Shown here: positions 44,555-53,268 of the stretch, piece after piece
How positions within the stretch are numbered: the first letter of the stretch is position 1
Layout: each line of letters opens with the position of its first letter
DNA from: CAJQHT01 sp038123275
GTDB lineage: Bacteria; Pseudomonadota; Alphaproteobacteria; Rickettsiales; UBA1997
Assembly: GCA_038123275.1 (NCBI GenBank)
Contig: JAYORG010000005.1
Coordinates: 20,514-84,513, forward strand
Reading direction: 5' to 3'
DNA length: 64,000 nt
The notes under the pieces: model-generated
What the model saw: the letters and a program-made list of their open reading frames with translations, nothing else
The model's database searches: none
What the model was told of the DNA's origin: nothing
Position numbers and translations under genes: made by a program

Positions 44555-47485
44555 TCAAATATCATCAATTCTAGCCAAATGATGATATTCATTTTTTTTA
44601 TAAATATCAGGATCTGGACAAGGATAAAACGGGGTTTTAAACTTATTAAAAATATCTATTAATTGTTCTATTCCATTGTTAGCAGCCTTTATTAATTTAT
44701 CTACATCTTTTAAATCTTTAATTTCATTCTTATCCCTTCCCTTAGCACAATAATATTGTAACTTTTTAACATTTTCCAAATCAAAACCATTTTTATTTAA
44801 AAATATTAAAGCCTCTAATGGCAATTGTGGTTCTAGACCTTTTCTAATATCTAAAGCTGCTGCTATCATACCGGTTTTATAATCAATTATTTCAATATTA
44901 CCTTCTAAATCAACATTAATTCGATCAATTTTAGTAGAGATGTTAACGCCATCAATGACAATATTTGCTGATAATTCCGTATCACAATTTTTTAAATTTT
45001 TTCTAACCTCTATCTCATTTTTAATAAACCACTTAGCAATATTCTCAAATCTAGGCCACCACAATAAATGATTTTCTTGATTTAAAAAATATTTTATAAA
45101 ATATTTTTGACCATAAGTTGTAAGCAAAATATTAAGCCTATTATTTTTATCAATTTTATCATAATCATTAACAAAATTTTCTAAAGTCTCATGCACAAAA
45201 TTACCAAAATTAGCAAAAGAAGCTTCTTCATCTATTTTATTTAAAGGCTTTAAATTCAGGATTCTTTTAGCATAAATATAATAAGGATCACGAATCCATT
45301 TACCAACATCCGTAACGGATATTTTTTTAATACGATCTTTTAAAGGTGGATTAGCTAAGTTTTTAGATAGCTGTTGATGTCTCTTCTTTTCAGACAAAAA
45401 TCTATTATCTTCTTGAAAATTATTAAACTCTTCTAATAGAAAATACCAATATTTTCCATCATCTAACTTATCTACTAAATTGGTAGCTTTTAAAACTGTT
45501 TCCAATTTAAGCAAAAAACGTAATTTAGTAGTTGGAGAATTATTACTTAATAAAGATCTAGTCAAGAAAACCTGTCTATTGCCAAGATAGTTACTAAAAT
45601 CAAAAGCACTAACTCCTATTTTCCTAGTTAGATCTGACAAACCAAAATCAAGACGCATTTTTCTTGAAAGCCAATTTTGAGTTTTAATTTGAGAGCTAAA
45701 TTCATTCTCATTCAAATTAGACACAATCATAACATCAAAATTCATCAAGCGAGCTTCTATTGGCGATAAAATATGCAATCTTGGATGATGATTTTGCTTT
45801 ATATCAAAATTATAACCACTTAAAAACTGACGCAATATTTTATAATAAACTTCACTTTCTACTTTAAAAGATGATGCCTCGCCCCTTACCTCTTCTAGAA
45901 ATTCAAAAAACTCCTCTACTCCCGTTAATTTATCTAGACCAATTTCATTTTTATTATTTTCACTTAATTTCTTAGCACATTCTAAATTTTTTAAAAGAAC
46001 TTGATAAAAACTACTCTTACCTTCTTTAAGACTAAAAATATTTAATGTTGTTCTAATTTTCTTAAACCAATCACTTAAATTATCATCATTAAATTCTTCT
46101 ATTTTTTGCGCAACTAAATCAATATTCTTTAAAGAAAAATTCTTTCTTAAAATCTCAAGTTCAAATAATTTTAAATTATCCAAATAAAAAACATCTTCAA
46201 AACCAACTCGAGTAATTTTGTTCTTTAAAATTGTTAATAAATTACTAGCTTTAAAATCTAAAGTCATAAAAACAGCAATAGAAAGTAAATAACTTACAAT
46301 TTCGCTATCAACTAATTTATTATTTTTAGAATTATCAATATTTACATCAAACTTAAGCAATATTTCTTTTACCATCATGGCTAAATTTTTATCACTAGTA
46401 ACCAAAGCAGCACTTTGATCTTTCTGATTAATGGCCTTAAGCATAATTAAGGAAATAATAGCAGCTTCATCAAAGCTATCCTTACATTCAATCTGAGTTA
46501 AGTCTTGAACAGACACTTCACTTAAATCATTTATTTTAGTCCAAATGTCAGTTTTACTAGCCGGTAAAAATGAATAGGAAAGTAATTTATTTATCTGCTC
46601 ATCTTTTTGTTGAAATTGCTCAAATTTAATATCTTTAACCTGATTAGGTAATATTTTTAAAGTTTCAAGTAACCTTTTAAGCATAAATTGTGGATGGCTA
46701 TCAGAAATTACATCCCAAATTTCAGGCTTAATATCTTTATCAAGTCCAAAAAGAAAAATAAAACCATTTTCAAGACTAGATATAGTTTTTAAAAGCCTAG
46801 AAGTAGCTTTCATACTTCCTGTTGACCCAGCTGCAATAATAGGAAATTCTGTCTTATTTTGATCTAAATATTTACTATTTAAGTCAATTATTTCTCTTTG
46901 ATAAGATAAATTATATTTTAGATCATTTTTTGCCAAAACTTGACGCCAATTACTACCAAAATGTCTTAAAAATTGTAATATTTTTTGTTTATGAGTTGCT
47001 AAATCAATTTCATCAACATTTTCTAAATTGTCTAAATCTAATTCCTCTCTGTCAACTTCTGCTAAAAAATCTTCTAAATTACTAGCAATTAAATCAATTT
47101 GATTAGTATGAATATTTTTTCCAAAAAGATGTGTTTTATCGTTAAATTTTCTAATTTCATCAATAAGTAAACAACGATATTTTAAAGAAGAAGATGGTTT
47201 TACCACTAACTTGTTAAAGTCGCTTAATTGATTGAGCTCTAAAAATTTAAGACCAATTTCATGCTTATCAATATCACCAATTGCCATAATATTTGGCAAA
47301 ATAATAGCATTTTTACCAGCTTGTTTTAGAAAAATTTCTTTAATAACACGACAAGACCTACGACTTGGTAATAAAATAGTAACCTTAGAAAGATAGATTA
47401 AATCTGCCCCATATTCTTGCAAAACCCAACAAACTAAGCTTTCTAAAAAATTATAGTTAGATTTAATATTAAAAATATTAGACAT
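44555..47485 (-). CDS. addB: Double-strand break repair protein AddB
   Basis: AddB is the partner of the AddA helicase-nuclease in alphaproteobacterial double-strand break processing, and works with RecN and RecA. The 976-residue protein starts with SNIFNIKSNYNFLESLVCWVLQ and the degenerate nucleotide-binding TILLPSRRSCRVIKEIFL near residue 36, as in alphaproteobacterial AddB. The C-terminal PD-(D/E)XK nuclease is present, with FGNFVHETLENFV near residue 760 and IEIIDYKTGMIAAALDIRKG near residue 880. addA is not adjacent. The hypothetical gene upstream ends 3 bp before its start. Confidence 0.9.
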   Translation of the reverse strand: MSNIFNIKSNYNFLESLVCWVLQEYGADLIYLSKVTILLPSRRSCRVIKEIFLKQAGKNAIILPNIMAIGDIDKHEIGLKFLELNQLSDFNKLVVKPSSSLKYRCLLIDEIRKFNDKTHLFGKNIHTNQIDLIASNLEDFLAEVDREELDLDNLENVDEIDLATHKQKILQFLRHFGSNWRQVLAKNDLKYNLSYQREIIDLNSKYLDQNKTEFPIIAAGSTGSMKATSRLLKTISSLENGFIFLFGLDKDIKPEIWDVISDSHPQFMLKRLLETLKILPNQVKDIKFEQFQQKDEQINKLLSYSFLPASKTDIWTKINDLSEVSVQDLTQIECKDSFDEAAIISLIMLKAINQKDQSAALVTSDKNLAMMVKEILLKFDVNIDNSKNNKLVDSEIVSYLLSIAVFMTLDFKASNLLTILKNKITRVGFEDVFYLDNLKLFELEILRKNFSLKNIDLVAQKIEEFNDDNLSDWFKKIRTTLNIFSLKEGKSSFYQVLLKNLECAKKLSENNKNEIGLDKLTGVEEFFEFLEEVRGEASSFKVESEVYYKILRQFLSGYNFDIKQNHHPRLHILSPIEARLMNFDVMIVSNLNENEFSSQIKTQNWLSRKMRLDFGLSDLTRKIGVSAFDFSNYLGNRQVFLTRSLLSNNSPTTKLRFLLKLETVLKATNLVDKLDDGKYWYFLLEEFNNFQEDNRFLSEKKRHQQLSKNLANPPLKDRIKKISVTDVGKWIRDPYYIYAKRILNLKPLNKIDEEASFANFGNFVHETLENFVNDYDKIDKNNRLNILLTTYGQKYFIKYFLNQENHLLWWPRFENIAKWFIKNEIEVRKNLKNCDTELSANIVIDGVNISTKIDRINVDLEGNIEIIDYKTGMIAAALDIRKGLEPQLPLEALIFLNKNGFDLENVKKLQYYCAKGRDKNEIKDLKDVDKLIKAANNGIEQLIDIFNKFKTPFYPCPDPDIYKKNEYHHLARIDDI

Positions 47486-47488
47486 CTT

Positions 47489-48088
47489 TTAAGGAGTTTT
47501 ACTTTTATCAATTTCAACTTTTAAACCACTAGCAATAGGAGATATTGGTCTAAACCTCTTTAATCTGTTTTTATGACCAAGATCATCTTGACTTAAATTA
47601 TCAAGATAATGCACCCTTTCCTTTGCTTTAATATTATCTTTTAACTCTAACTCTTCTAAATCATCATCTGTTGATGCATTCTCTCTATCTTGCAAATTTT
47701 CTGAATAATTTTCTTCCTCTTCTGTTAGCTCAGACTCTAAATCATCAATCTCTTTTAACAATCTATTAACCTCTTTATTCAAATAAAGCGTTAAAGAGCC
47801 ATTATATTTTTCATTAAAGCATAAGATTTTTAAATTTAACAAAGCAGCAATACAGTTCTTATTATCAATATTACCTCTTAATCTCTTGAAAGTACCTTTT
47901 TCAAAATTGTTAAATTCTTCTTTTTTAATACAAATCTTAAAATATTTTATAACTTCCTTAGCACCTATGACATTTAAATCATCGCTTTTTGGATTATAAG
48001 AACAGTAGCTATGTATGGTCTTAATCCATTTTCTAATTGTTTTTTTCTGCAAGAAATTATCCGTAATACCTTTTTTTGCATCCTTCAT
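47489..48088 (-). CDS. Hypothetical acidic/helical protein
   Basis: I do not recognise this 199-residue protein. The N-terminal half is basic (FLQKKTIRKWIKTIHSYCSYNP) and mainly helical. A run around residues 100-150 is very rich in Glu and Asp (EIDDLESELTEEEENYSENL) and looks coiled-coil or disordered. The C-terminus is basic again (HKNRLKRFRPISPIASG). No signal peptide or membrane helix is seen. It lies 3 bp upstream of addB and so is probably on its transcript, but its composition is more like the large accessory proteins of this window. Confidence 0.6.
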   Translation of the reverse strand: MKDAKKGITDNFLQKKTIRKWIKTIHSYCSYNPKSDDLNVIGAKEVIKYFKICIKKEEFNNFEKGTFKRLRGNIDNKNCIAALLNLKILCFNEKYNGSLTLYLNKEVNRLLKEIDDLESELTEEEENYSENLQDRENASTDDDLEELELKDNIKAKERVHYLDNLSQDDLGHKNRLKRFRPISPIASGLKVEIDKSKTP

Positions 48089-48260
48089 CTTATTTAATAA
48101 CTTGTGTAATTTTGATATTTATTATCTTAATAAAAAAACCTGTTATAAATTGATATTATAACTTACAAAAAAGGTCAATAGTTGAGTAAATAAATCCTTG
48201 TTTTTGTCTTACTTTTAATTAACTTTAAAATAAACCTTATTAATCACTATTGTAATTCTA

Positions 48261-49523
48261 ATGAGAATTATTATTCTAGGCTCAGGAATAACTGGCATTA
48301 CCACAGCATACATGCTTGCTAAAATGGGTTGTGAAGTAGTTGTTTTAGAAAAAAATCAAGCTAGTGGTACCGGATGTAGCTATGCTAATGGTGGTCAGCT
48401 TAGTTTCTCTCATTCCGAACCTTGGTCTTCAAAATCTTCTACACTATCTATTTTAAAAGCAGCCATAAAACCAAAATCTTTTGTTTCAATTAAAGATCTT
48501 GGTAATAAAGATTTCTTAAAATGGTCCTTAAGTTTTGTCTCCAATTCTAGGGCAAAGCAAGCTCAAGATATTGCTACTAAACTTCTTAATATTGGTGCCT
48601 ATAGCAGATCTGTCCTAACGGAAATTCTTAAACAAGAAAAAATAGATTTTTGTTACAATAAAAAGGGTATTCTTCATTTTTATCGCAGCAAAAAACTCTT
48701 TGAAAATGCCATTAAACAAGCTAATTTCCAAAAAAAGTTAGGCTGCAATTTACAAATTTTAGACTCTCAAGAATGCGTTAAAAAAGAACCTACTCTTACC
48801 AAGTTGTTTGATCAAAAGAAACTTGCTGGAGGCATTTTATTTAAAGATGATGCTAGTGGTGATCCACTTTTATTTATCAATGCTTTAGAGTGGATCTGTA
48901 AAAACAACTTAAATGTTGAATTTGTCTATAATTGCCAAATTAAAAATATCTTAACCAACTATAAAAAAATTACTGGCGTTAATACGTCTCAAGGTGTAGT
49001 TCAAGGTGATATTTACATTGATGCCTTAGGCGGATATGGTAATATTTTATTAAAAGGCATTAACATTAATACCGATATTTACCCGCTAAAAGGTTACAGC
49101 CTATCAATTCCTACTGATAAATCTTTTTTAGCACCAAAAATGGCCTTAACTGACTCTGAAAATAAAATTGTTTATAGCCGTTTAGGCTCTACATTCAGGG
49201 CAGCAGGCACAATAGAAGCTTGTAACTTACAATTAAATCAAAACCCAAAAAACATTAATTTTTTAAAAAATACTATTAAAGCAACCTACTGCGACTTTGG
49301 AGACTTATCAAATGCCAAAGAGTGGTTTGGCTTTAGGCCATATCGACCTAATTGTCTACCAATAGTTGGGCAAGTTAAAAAATATGGCAATTTATTCATT
49401 AATTCAGGTCATGGCTCATTAGGTTGGACCAATTCATTTGCTAGCGCTAAAATTATTAGTGATAAAATATTACAACGAACTGTAGATCCTAAATTTTCAT
49501 TTTTTGAAAAAATAACCTTATGA
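48261..49523 (+). CDS. dadA: D-amino acid dehydrogenase (FAD-dependent)
   Basis: DadA oxidises D-amino acids, classically D-alanine, to keto acids and passes electrons to the respiratory chain. The 420-residue protein has the FAD motif IIILGSGITGITTAYMLAKMG at the start and the DadA-type GCSYANGGQLSFSHSEPW near residue 45. WFGFRPYRPNCLPIVG and INSGHGSLGWTNSFASAKII lie near the C-terminus. With alanine dehydrogenase at 2937 it would connect alanine to pyruvate. The lipoprotein gene overlaps its stop by 4 bp. Confidence 0.93.
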   Translation: MRIIILGSGITGITTAYMLAKMGCEVVVLEKNQASGTGCSYANGGQLSFSHSEPWSSKSSTLSILKAAIKPKSFVSIKDLGNKDFLKWSLSFVSNSRAKQAQDIATKLLNIGAYSRSVLTEILKQEKIDFCYNKKGILHFYRSKKLFENAIKQANFQKKLGCNLQILDSQECVKKEPTLTKLFDQKKLAGGILFKDDASGDPLLFINALEWICKNNLNVEFVYNCQIKNILTNYKKITGVNTSQGVVQGDIYIDALGGYGNILLKGININTDIYPLKGYSLSIPTDKSFLAPKMALTDSENKIVYSRLGSTFRAAGTIEACNLQLNQNPKNINFLKNTIKATYCDFGDLSNAKEWFGFRPYRPNCLPIVGQVKKYGNLFINSGHGSLGWTNSFASAKIISDKILQRTVDPKFSFFEKITL

Positions 49524-50662
49524 ATTTAAAAATAATATTTATTATATTTTTAAACATTATACTAAATAGCTGCAAGCCATCCGATGCCTATTTAATGAAG
49601 ATTCAATCACATATGAGAACAATTGAAAGAGCAGATCATCAAACATGCATATCTCAAGGTATCGATTTTGGTGAATGGAATGATGTTTCTACTGAGCTTT
49701 ATTGGAGATGTCGTTATAACTTAGCTCAAGATAAAATAATTCAAGATGCTACCACTGCTTCTGACATAAGAAATAATGCTATGGTTAAAAAAATTAGCAA
49801 AAAAATATTAAAAAATTTAAAACGTTCTCGTCAGGCAATTCTGTCTAGCATTGAAAGTGACATTGAAGTTTTTGATCACTCAAAATGTTTATCTCGCGGC
49901 TATTCGTTAGACACAAACGACCAAAGTAAAAATCAACAATATTATGAATGTCGAAAAAAACTAATCTATGAGAGAGTTTCTCCAGCTCCAACAGTTACTA
50001 ATAGCTATGAAGCTTCAAATTTACCAGATCAAGAATTTGAACAATATCTAGAAGCTGCCAAACAAAACAGAGTTTCTAAGGGTGAAGTAAATTTTGCTAG
50101 TAACATGGTTAATAAATATCCAAGATGTCGAAAGGTTAATGTTAAATCAAAATTCTTTAGACAATGCTTTGAAGCTCAAGACAGATCCATAGCTTGTCTT
50201 GATAAGCTAGTTACAGTTAAAGCAAAAAAACAACTAGACGACAAAATATATTGCCAACAACAATCATTTATTCAATTTCCTGATAATTATTCAATTACTA
50301 AAAATAAATCAGCCAAAGAAATAGAAAGAATATTGCAGGAACAAAGAGAAGCATACGTTAAAAAGCTAGAAGAAGAAAAAGAAGCCTCCATTAATAGAAC
50401 TTTACAATTCTTTGAAGAAGGACATGTTTCTCAAGATTCCTTATTTAGAGATAATAAAAATATCAGCGATGAACAACAAAAAAAGGAAGAGCTTTATAAA
50501 AAAATTCAAATACTTGGATTAAGAGAAGAATTTATTACAAAATGCAACGAATTAACTGAACAAAAACTACCTGATTACATTGAAGAAAAAACCAAAGAAT
50601 GTATCGCTATTGGAGAAAACTGGAACAAAATCACCAATCCAGACGGTAGTGAAATTCTGTGA
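49520..50662 (+). CDS. Cys-containing lipoprotein of unknown function
   Basis: The 380-residue protein has a short lipoprotein signal (MNLKIIFIIFLNIILNSC), where LNSC is the lipobox and Cys18 the lipidation site. The mature part has several paired cysteines in similar contexts: HQTCISQGIDFGEW...YWRCRY near residue 43, HSKCLSRGYSLD...YYECRKKL near residue 125, then YPRCRKV...RQCFEAQ. It then becomes a Lys/Glu-rich helix near residues 265-300. It overlaps the dadA stop by 4 bp (ATGA), so the two are co-expressed. I cannot name a function. Confidence 0.75.
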   Translation: MNLKIIFIIFLNIILNSCKPSDAYLMKIQSHMRTIERADHQTCISQGIDFGEWNDVSTELYWRCRYNLAQDKIIQDATTASDIRNNAMVKKISKKILKNLKRSRQAILSSIESDIEVFDHSKCLSRGYSLDTNDQSKNQQYYECRKKLIYERVSPAPTVTNSYEASNLPDQEFEQYLEAAKQNRVSKGEVNFASNMVNKYPRCRKVNVKSKFFRQCFEAQDRSIACLDKLVTVKAKKQLDDKIYCQQQSFIQFPDNYSITKNKSAKEIERILQEQREAYVKKLEEEKEASINRTLQFFEEGHVSQDSLFRDNKNISDEQQKKEELYKKIQILGLREEFITKCNELTEQKLPDYIEEKTKECIAIGENWNKITNPDGSEIL

Positions 50663-50690
50663 TACCTTACTAACTGTTAATTTTAGGTAA

Positions 50691-50768
50691 CGTTTCTTGG
50701 GGTGAGATCCTATCATATAAGAATAAGTAAGAGCTAAAGCTCTAACTTATTCTAAATTCAGGATGACA
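50691..50768. repeat. Half unit (right side) of the palindromic repeat
   Basis: CGTTTCTTGGGGTGAGATCC is followed by hairpin GAATAAGTAAGAGCT-AAAG-CTCTAACTTATTC and ends TTCAGGATGAC. It lies 28 bp after the lipoprotein stop and could serve as its transcript end. Confidence 0.75.
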
Positions 50769-50856
50769 GATAACTTTAATTTTTGGAAGACAGATAACCT
50801 TAACTTCTATGACAATAACTTTTTCTTAAATGAATTATTAATATTTTACCACCACA

Positions 50857-51138
50857 ATAACTTACCACGTCTACATCTTAACCAATAAATACAATAAAAC
50901 CCTGTATGTTGGAGTTACAAATGATCTTGAGAGAAGATTATCTGAATATAAATTAAAACTAACAAAAGGCTTTGTTACAAAGTATAATTTAAACAAATTA
51001 ATCTATCAGGAAGACTTTGATGATATAAATGAAGCAATAATGTGGGAAAAAATATTAAAAGGATTTAGAAGAAGCAAAAAAGAAAAAATTATCAATGCAA
51101 TTAATCCTAACTGGAATGACTTAAGTAAAGATTGGTAA
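50857..51138 (+). pseudogene. GIY-YIG nuclease-domain ORF without a normal start
   Basis: The frame encodes 93 residues: TYHVYILTNKYNKTLYVGVT, then NDLERRLSEYK, KGFVTKYNLNKLIYQEDF, AIMWEKILKGFRRSKKEKII, and NPNWNDLSKDW. This is a full small GIY-YIG (UPF0213-like) protein with the YVGVTNDLERR core intact. The position where relatives have the initiator Met is ATA (50857-50859). The only upstream in-frame ATG, at 50830, meets a stop after three codons. No internal ATG would retain the domain. It is either a recent pseudogene or starts at a non-standard codon. Repeat elements flank it on both sides. Confidence 0.75.
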
Positions 51139-51152
51139 TATTGCTGGTAACT

Positions 51153-51432
51153 GTTATCCTTCAAGTGTAGATATACTTTGGTCATCTTTGATAAGCTGTC
51201 ATTGAAGAACTTAGGAGGAGCTAATTCTAACTAATGTTTACCACCTAACTGTCATCCTTAAGGGTAGTAACTCTTGTGCATCTTTGATGTCCTAGAGTTA
51301 CTTGGATGTTGGATCTCACGCAAAAGATGGAGGAGCTAATATTAACCTTAACCTAACGTTACGCGGGGTAAGATCCTTCACATAAGACTAAGTAAGGGCT
51401 AAAGCCCTAACTTATTCTAAGTTCAGGATGAC
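51153..51432. repeat. Truncated plus full palindromic repeat units
   Basis: A damaged half unit (GTTATCCTTCAAG..., 51153 to about 51235) is followed by a full copy at 51251-51432 with ends GTCATCCTTAAG and TTCAGGATGAC. The inner hairpins are GTAACTCTTGTGCATC-TTT-GATGTCCTAGAGTTAC and ACTAAGTAAGGGCT-AAAG-CCCTAACTTATT. Confidence 0.8.
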
Positions 51433-51461
51433 AGTTCTTCTATGACAGGTAATTCAATAAA

Positions 51462-51538
51462 TGGTGGGTCTGGGAAGACTTGAACTTCCGACCTCGCGCT
51501 TATCAGGCGCGCACTCTAACCAGCTGAGCTACAAACCC
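51462..51538 (-). tRNA. tRNA-Ile (GAT anticodon)
   Basis: On the minus strand the gene begins GGGTTTGTAGCTCAGCTGGT and folds as a cloverleaf. The acceptor stem is GGGTTTG/CAGACCC, the anticodon stem-loop is GCGCGCCTGATAAGCGCG (with GAT), and the T arm includes GGTTCAA-like AGTTCAAGT. CCA is encoded at 51464-51462. It is not next to 16S or 23S rRNA genes, so it is a free-standing copy, as is common in Rickettsiales-like genomes with split rRNA operons. Confidence 0.95.
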
Positions 51539-51554
51539 ATAAATTGAATTGAAG

Positions 51555-51583
51555 AATTTAAACAAGAGGATCCAACTTGTCAA
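51555..51583 (-). promoter_or_regulatory. Predicted promoter of tRNA-Ile
   Basis: On the minus strand TTGACA is followed after 17 bases by TAAATT, about 17 bases before the tRNA. The -35 box is consensus; the -10 matches at four of six positions. Confidence 0.5.
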
Positions 51584-51600
51584 TATTGTAAATGACTAAA

Positions 51601-51945
51601 TTACTTCTTTTTAAACATAGCAAGCATTCGCCAGGTAACAACAAAGCCACCAAATATATTAACAGAAGCAAGTAACACAGCTAAAAAACTAACACTATTA
51701 ACTTCTATAGAAGAGCTAGAAGAACCAAGAGCAATAATAGCCCCAACTACAATAACACCAGAAACTGCATTAGTAACTGCCATTAAAGGTGTATGTAAAG
51801 CTGGTGTAACATTCCAAACTACAAAATAACCAACAAAACAAGCCAAAATAAAAGCTGTTAAACCAAAAATAAAAGGATCAACTCCTACCACTGCTTGCAA
51901 ATTAGTAAGTGGCGCTAATTCTAAAACTTCTACTTTATCTAACAT
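51601..51945 (-). CDS. pntAb: NAD(P) transhydrogenase alpha subunit, membrane part (PntAb)
   Basis: The proton-pumping transhydrogenase exchanges hydride between NADH and NADP. This 114-residue protein is the small membrane alpha-2 subunit of the split alphaproteobacterial form. It has three or four helices (FIFGLTAFILACFVGYFVVW, VSGVIVVGAIIALG, FLAVLLASVNIFGGFVVTWRML). The family motif VTPALHTPLMAVTNAVSGVI lies near residue 45. The soluble alpha-1 and the beta subunits usually adjoin it, but its upstream side here is 884 bp of repeats and its downstream side is the tRNA. It therefore appears separated from its partners. NADPH from this enzyme could feed CysJ. Confidence 0.88.
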   Translation of the reverse strand: MLDKVEVLELAPLTNLQAVVGVDPFIFGLTAFILACFVGYFVVWNVTPALHTPLMAVTNAVSGVIVVGAIIALGSSSSSIEVNSVSFLAVLLASVNIFGGFVVTWRMLAMFKKK

Positions 51946-51994
51946 TTTTTAACATAAATTTATTTAAGATTTTAACGAAACCAACTTCGCTCAA

Positions 51995-52019
51995 TCAAGA
52001 TAATATTAACTTATCTTGA
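51995..52019. promoter_or_regulatory. Inverted repeat upstream of pntAb
   Basis: TCAAGATAA and TTATCTTGA are perfect 9-bp arms with a 7-base centre. It lies 50 bp before the pntAb start. A minus-strand promoter candidate (TTGATT, 18 bases, TAAAAT) follows it, so it may be an operator, or else the end of a transcript. Confidence 0.4.
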
Positions 52020-52031
52020 AGTCAATATTAA

Positions 52032-52421
52032 CTGTTACAAAGAACTAATATTGGCTAATATTTACTACTAACTGTCATCCTAAAGGGTAGTAACTCTTAG
52101 GCATCTTTGATGTCTTAGAGTTACTTAACGAAGGATCTCATGTTACGAATGGAGGAGTTAATATTGGCTGGTGTTTTGTGGGGTGAGATACTGTCACAAC
52201 TGTCACAAAGAACTAATATTGGCTAATATTTACTACTAACTGTCATCCTGAAGGGTAGTAACTCTTAGGCATCTTTGATGTCTTAGAGTTACTTGACGAA
52301 GGATCTCGCGTCACGAGTGGAGGATTTGATATTGGCTGGTGTTTTGTGGGGTGAGATACTTCACATAAAAAACTGTAAGGATTACTGCGTAATCCCAACA
52401 TTTTCTAAGTTCTTACATGAC
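52032..52421. repeat. Two tandem palindromic repeat units (168-bp direct duplication)
   Basis: The block CTGTTACAAAGAACTAATAT at 52032 recurs as CTGTCACAAAGAACTAATAT at 52200, and the 168-bp unit is almost identical across both. Each includes GTCATCCT(A/G)AAGGGTAG (52074 and 52242), hairpin GTAACTCTTAGGCATC-TTT-GATGTCTTAGAGTTAC and GAAGGATCTC. The second copy alone continues to the ATGAC terminus at 52421. This and the next element fill most of the 884-bp gap upstream of pntAb. Confidence 0.85.
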
Positions 52422-52488
52422 AAACAGCTTTGAGTTTTTTGATGACAGGTAGCTTTATGTTCTTTAATAAACATACTACTACTAAACT

Positions 52489-52668
52489 GTCATCCTGAAT
52501 CTAGAATATCTTAGTTATCTTTGATAACTTAGAAATTCTTGCATGAAGGATCTCGCGTCACGAGTGGAGGATTTGATATTGGATGATGTTTTGTGGGGTG
52601 AGATACTTCACATAAAAAACTGTAAGGATTACTGCGTAATCCCAACATTTTCTAAGTTCTTACATGAC
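52489..52668. repeat. Full palindromic repeat unit, third in the array
   Basis: It begins GTCATCCTGAATCTAGAATATC and ends TTCTTACATGAC. The right half (AGGATCTCGCGTCACGAGTG... through the hairpin GTAAGGATTACTGCG) is almost identical to 52302-52421, while the left hairpin differs (AGAATATCTTAGTTATC-TTT-GATAACTTAGAAATTCT). From 52669 to 52829 there are only degenerate pieces such as GATGATAGGTAGCTT and AT-rich sequence leading to holC. Confidence 0.8.
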
Positions 52669-52829
52669 AGGTAACTTTGAGTTCTTTGATGATAGGTAGC
52701 TTTAAGTTCTTCCATAACAGATAACTTCATAACAAAAAACCATAGAAATGTTGCTATTGGGAAAAGCATTAATAGAATTGCTCATCCTACTTAAAAAAGC
52801 ATAATAACTTAAAAATAATATTAACTATT

Positions 52830-53261
52830 ATGAACATTAATTTTTATCAAACTAACGACATATTACATAAAAGCATTACACCAATTTTAATTAAAATTTT
52901 GGAAGAAAAAAAACAGGCCTTAATTTTTTGTCAAGATTTAGAATTATTAGGTCAAATAGATGACGGTCTTTGGAGTTTTAGTAAAACTAAATTTATTCCC
53001 CATGGCAAAGAAAACGATAATATTAAAGCAAACCAACAACCTATTTTTTTAAGCAATAATCAAGAAAATCTAAATAATGCTAATTATTTAATTACCTTTA
53101 GCAAAGTAGAAGATGAGTTTATACAAAAATTTGAAAAAACATTCTATTTTTTTAATGATAACTCCCTTAAAGCTTCCAAAGAACTATGGCGTTATTACAA
53201 AGAAAAATCCGCCACATTAAACTTTTATAAAAAAGAGCAAGATAAGTGGGTTGCTGGTTAG
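52830..53261 (+). CDS. holC: DNA polymerase III chi subunit
   Basis: HolC (chi) joins the clamp loader to single-strand binding protein during replication. The 143-residue protein has the typical NINFYQTNDILHKSITPILIKILEE start, LIFCQDLELLGQIDDGLWSFSKTKFIPHG near residue 32, PIFLSNNQENLNNANYLI, and the C-terminal ASKELWRYYKEKSATLNFYKK. The family is weakly conserved, but this order and length fit alphaproteobacterial chi. Its stop lies 7 bp from the stop of the convergent large gene. Confidence 0.85.
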   Translation: MNINFYQTNDILHKSITPILIKILEEKKQALIFCQDLELLGQIDDGLWSFSKTKFIPHGKENDNIKANQQPIFLSNNQENLNNANYLITFSKVEDEFIQKFEKTFYFFNDNSLKASKELWRYYKEKSATLNFYKKEQDKWVAG

Positions 53262-53268
53262 ATATTAA

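Noticed and set aside
52032..52668. Possible CRISPR array because of regularly spaced repeats
   Set aside because: The units are about 170-180 bp, contain internal hairpins, have no short unique spacers of constant size, and no cas genes are nearby.
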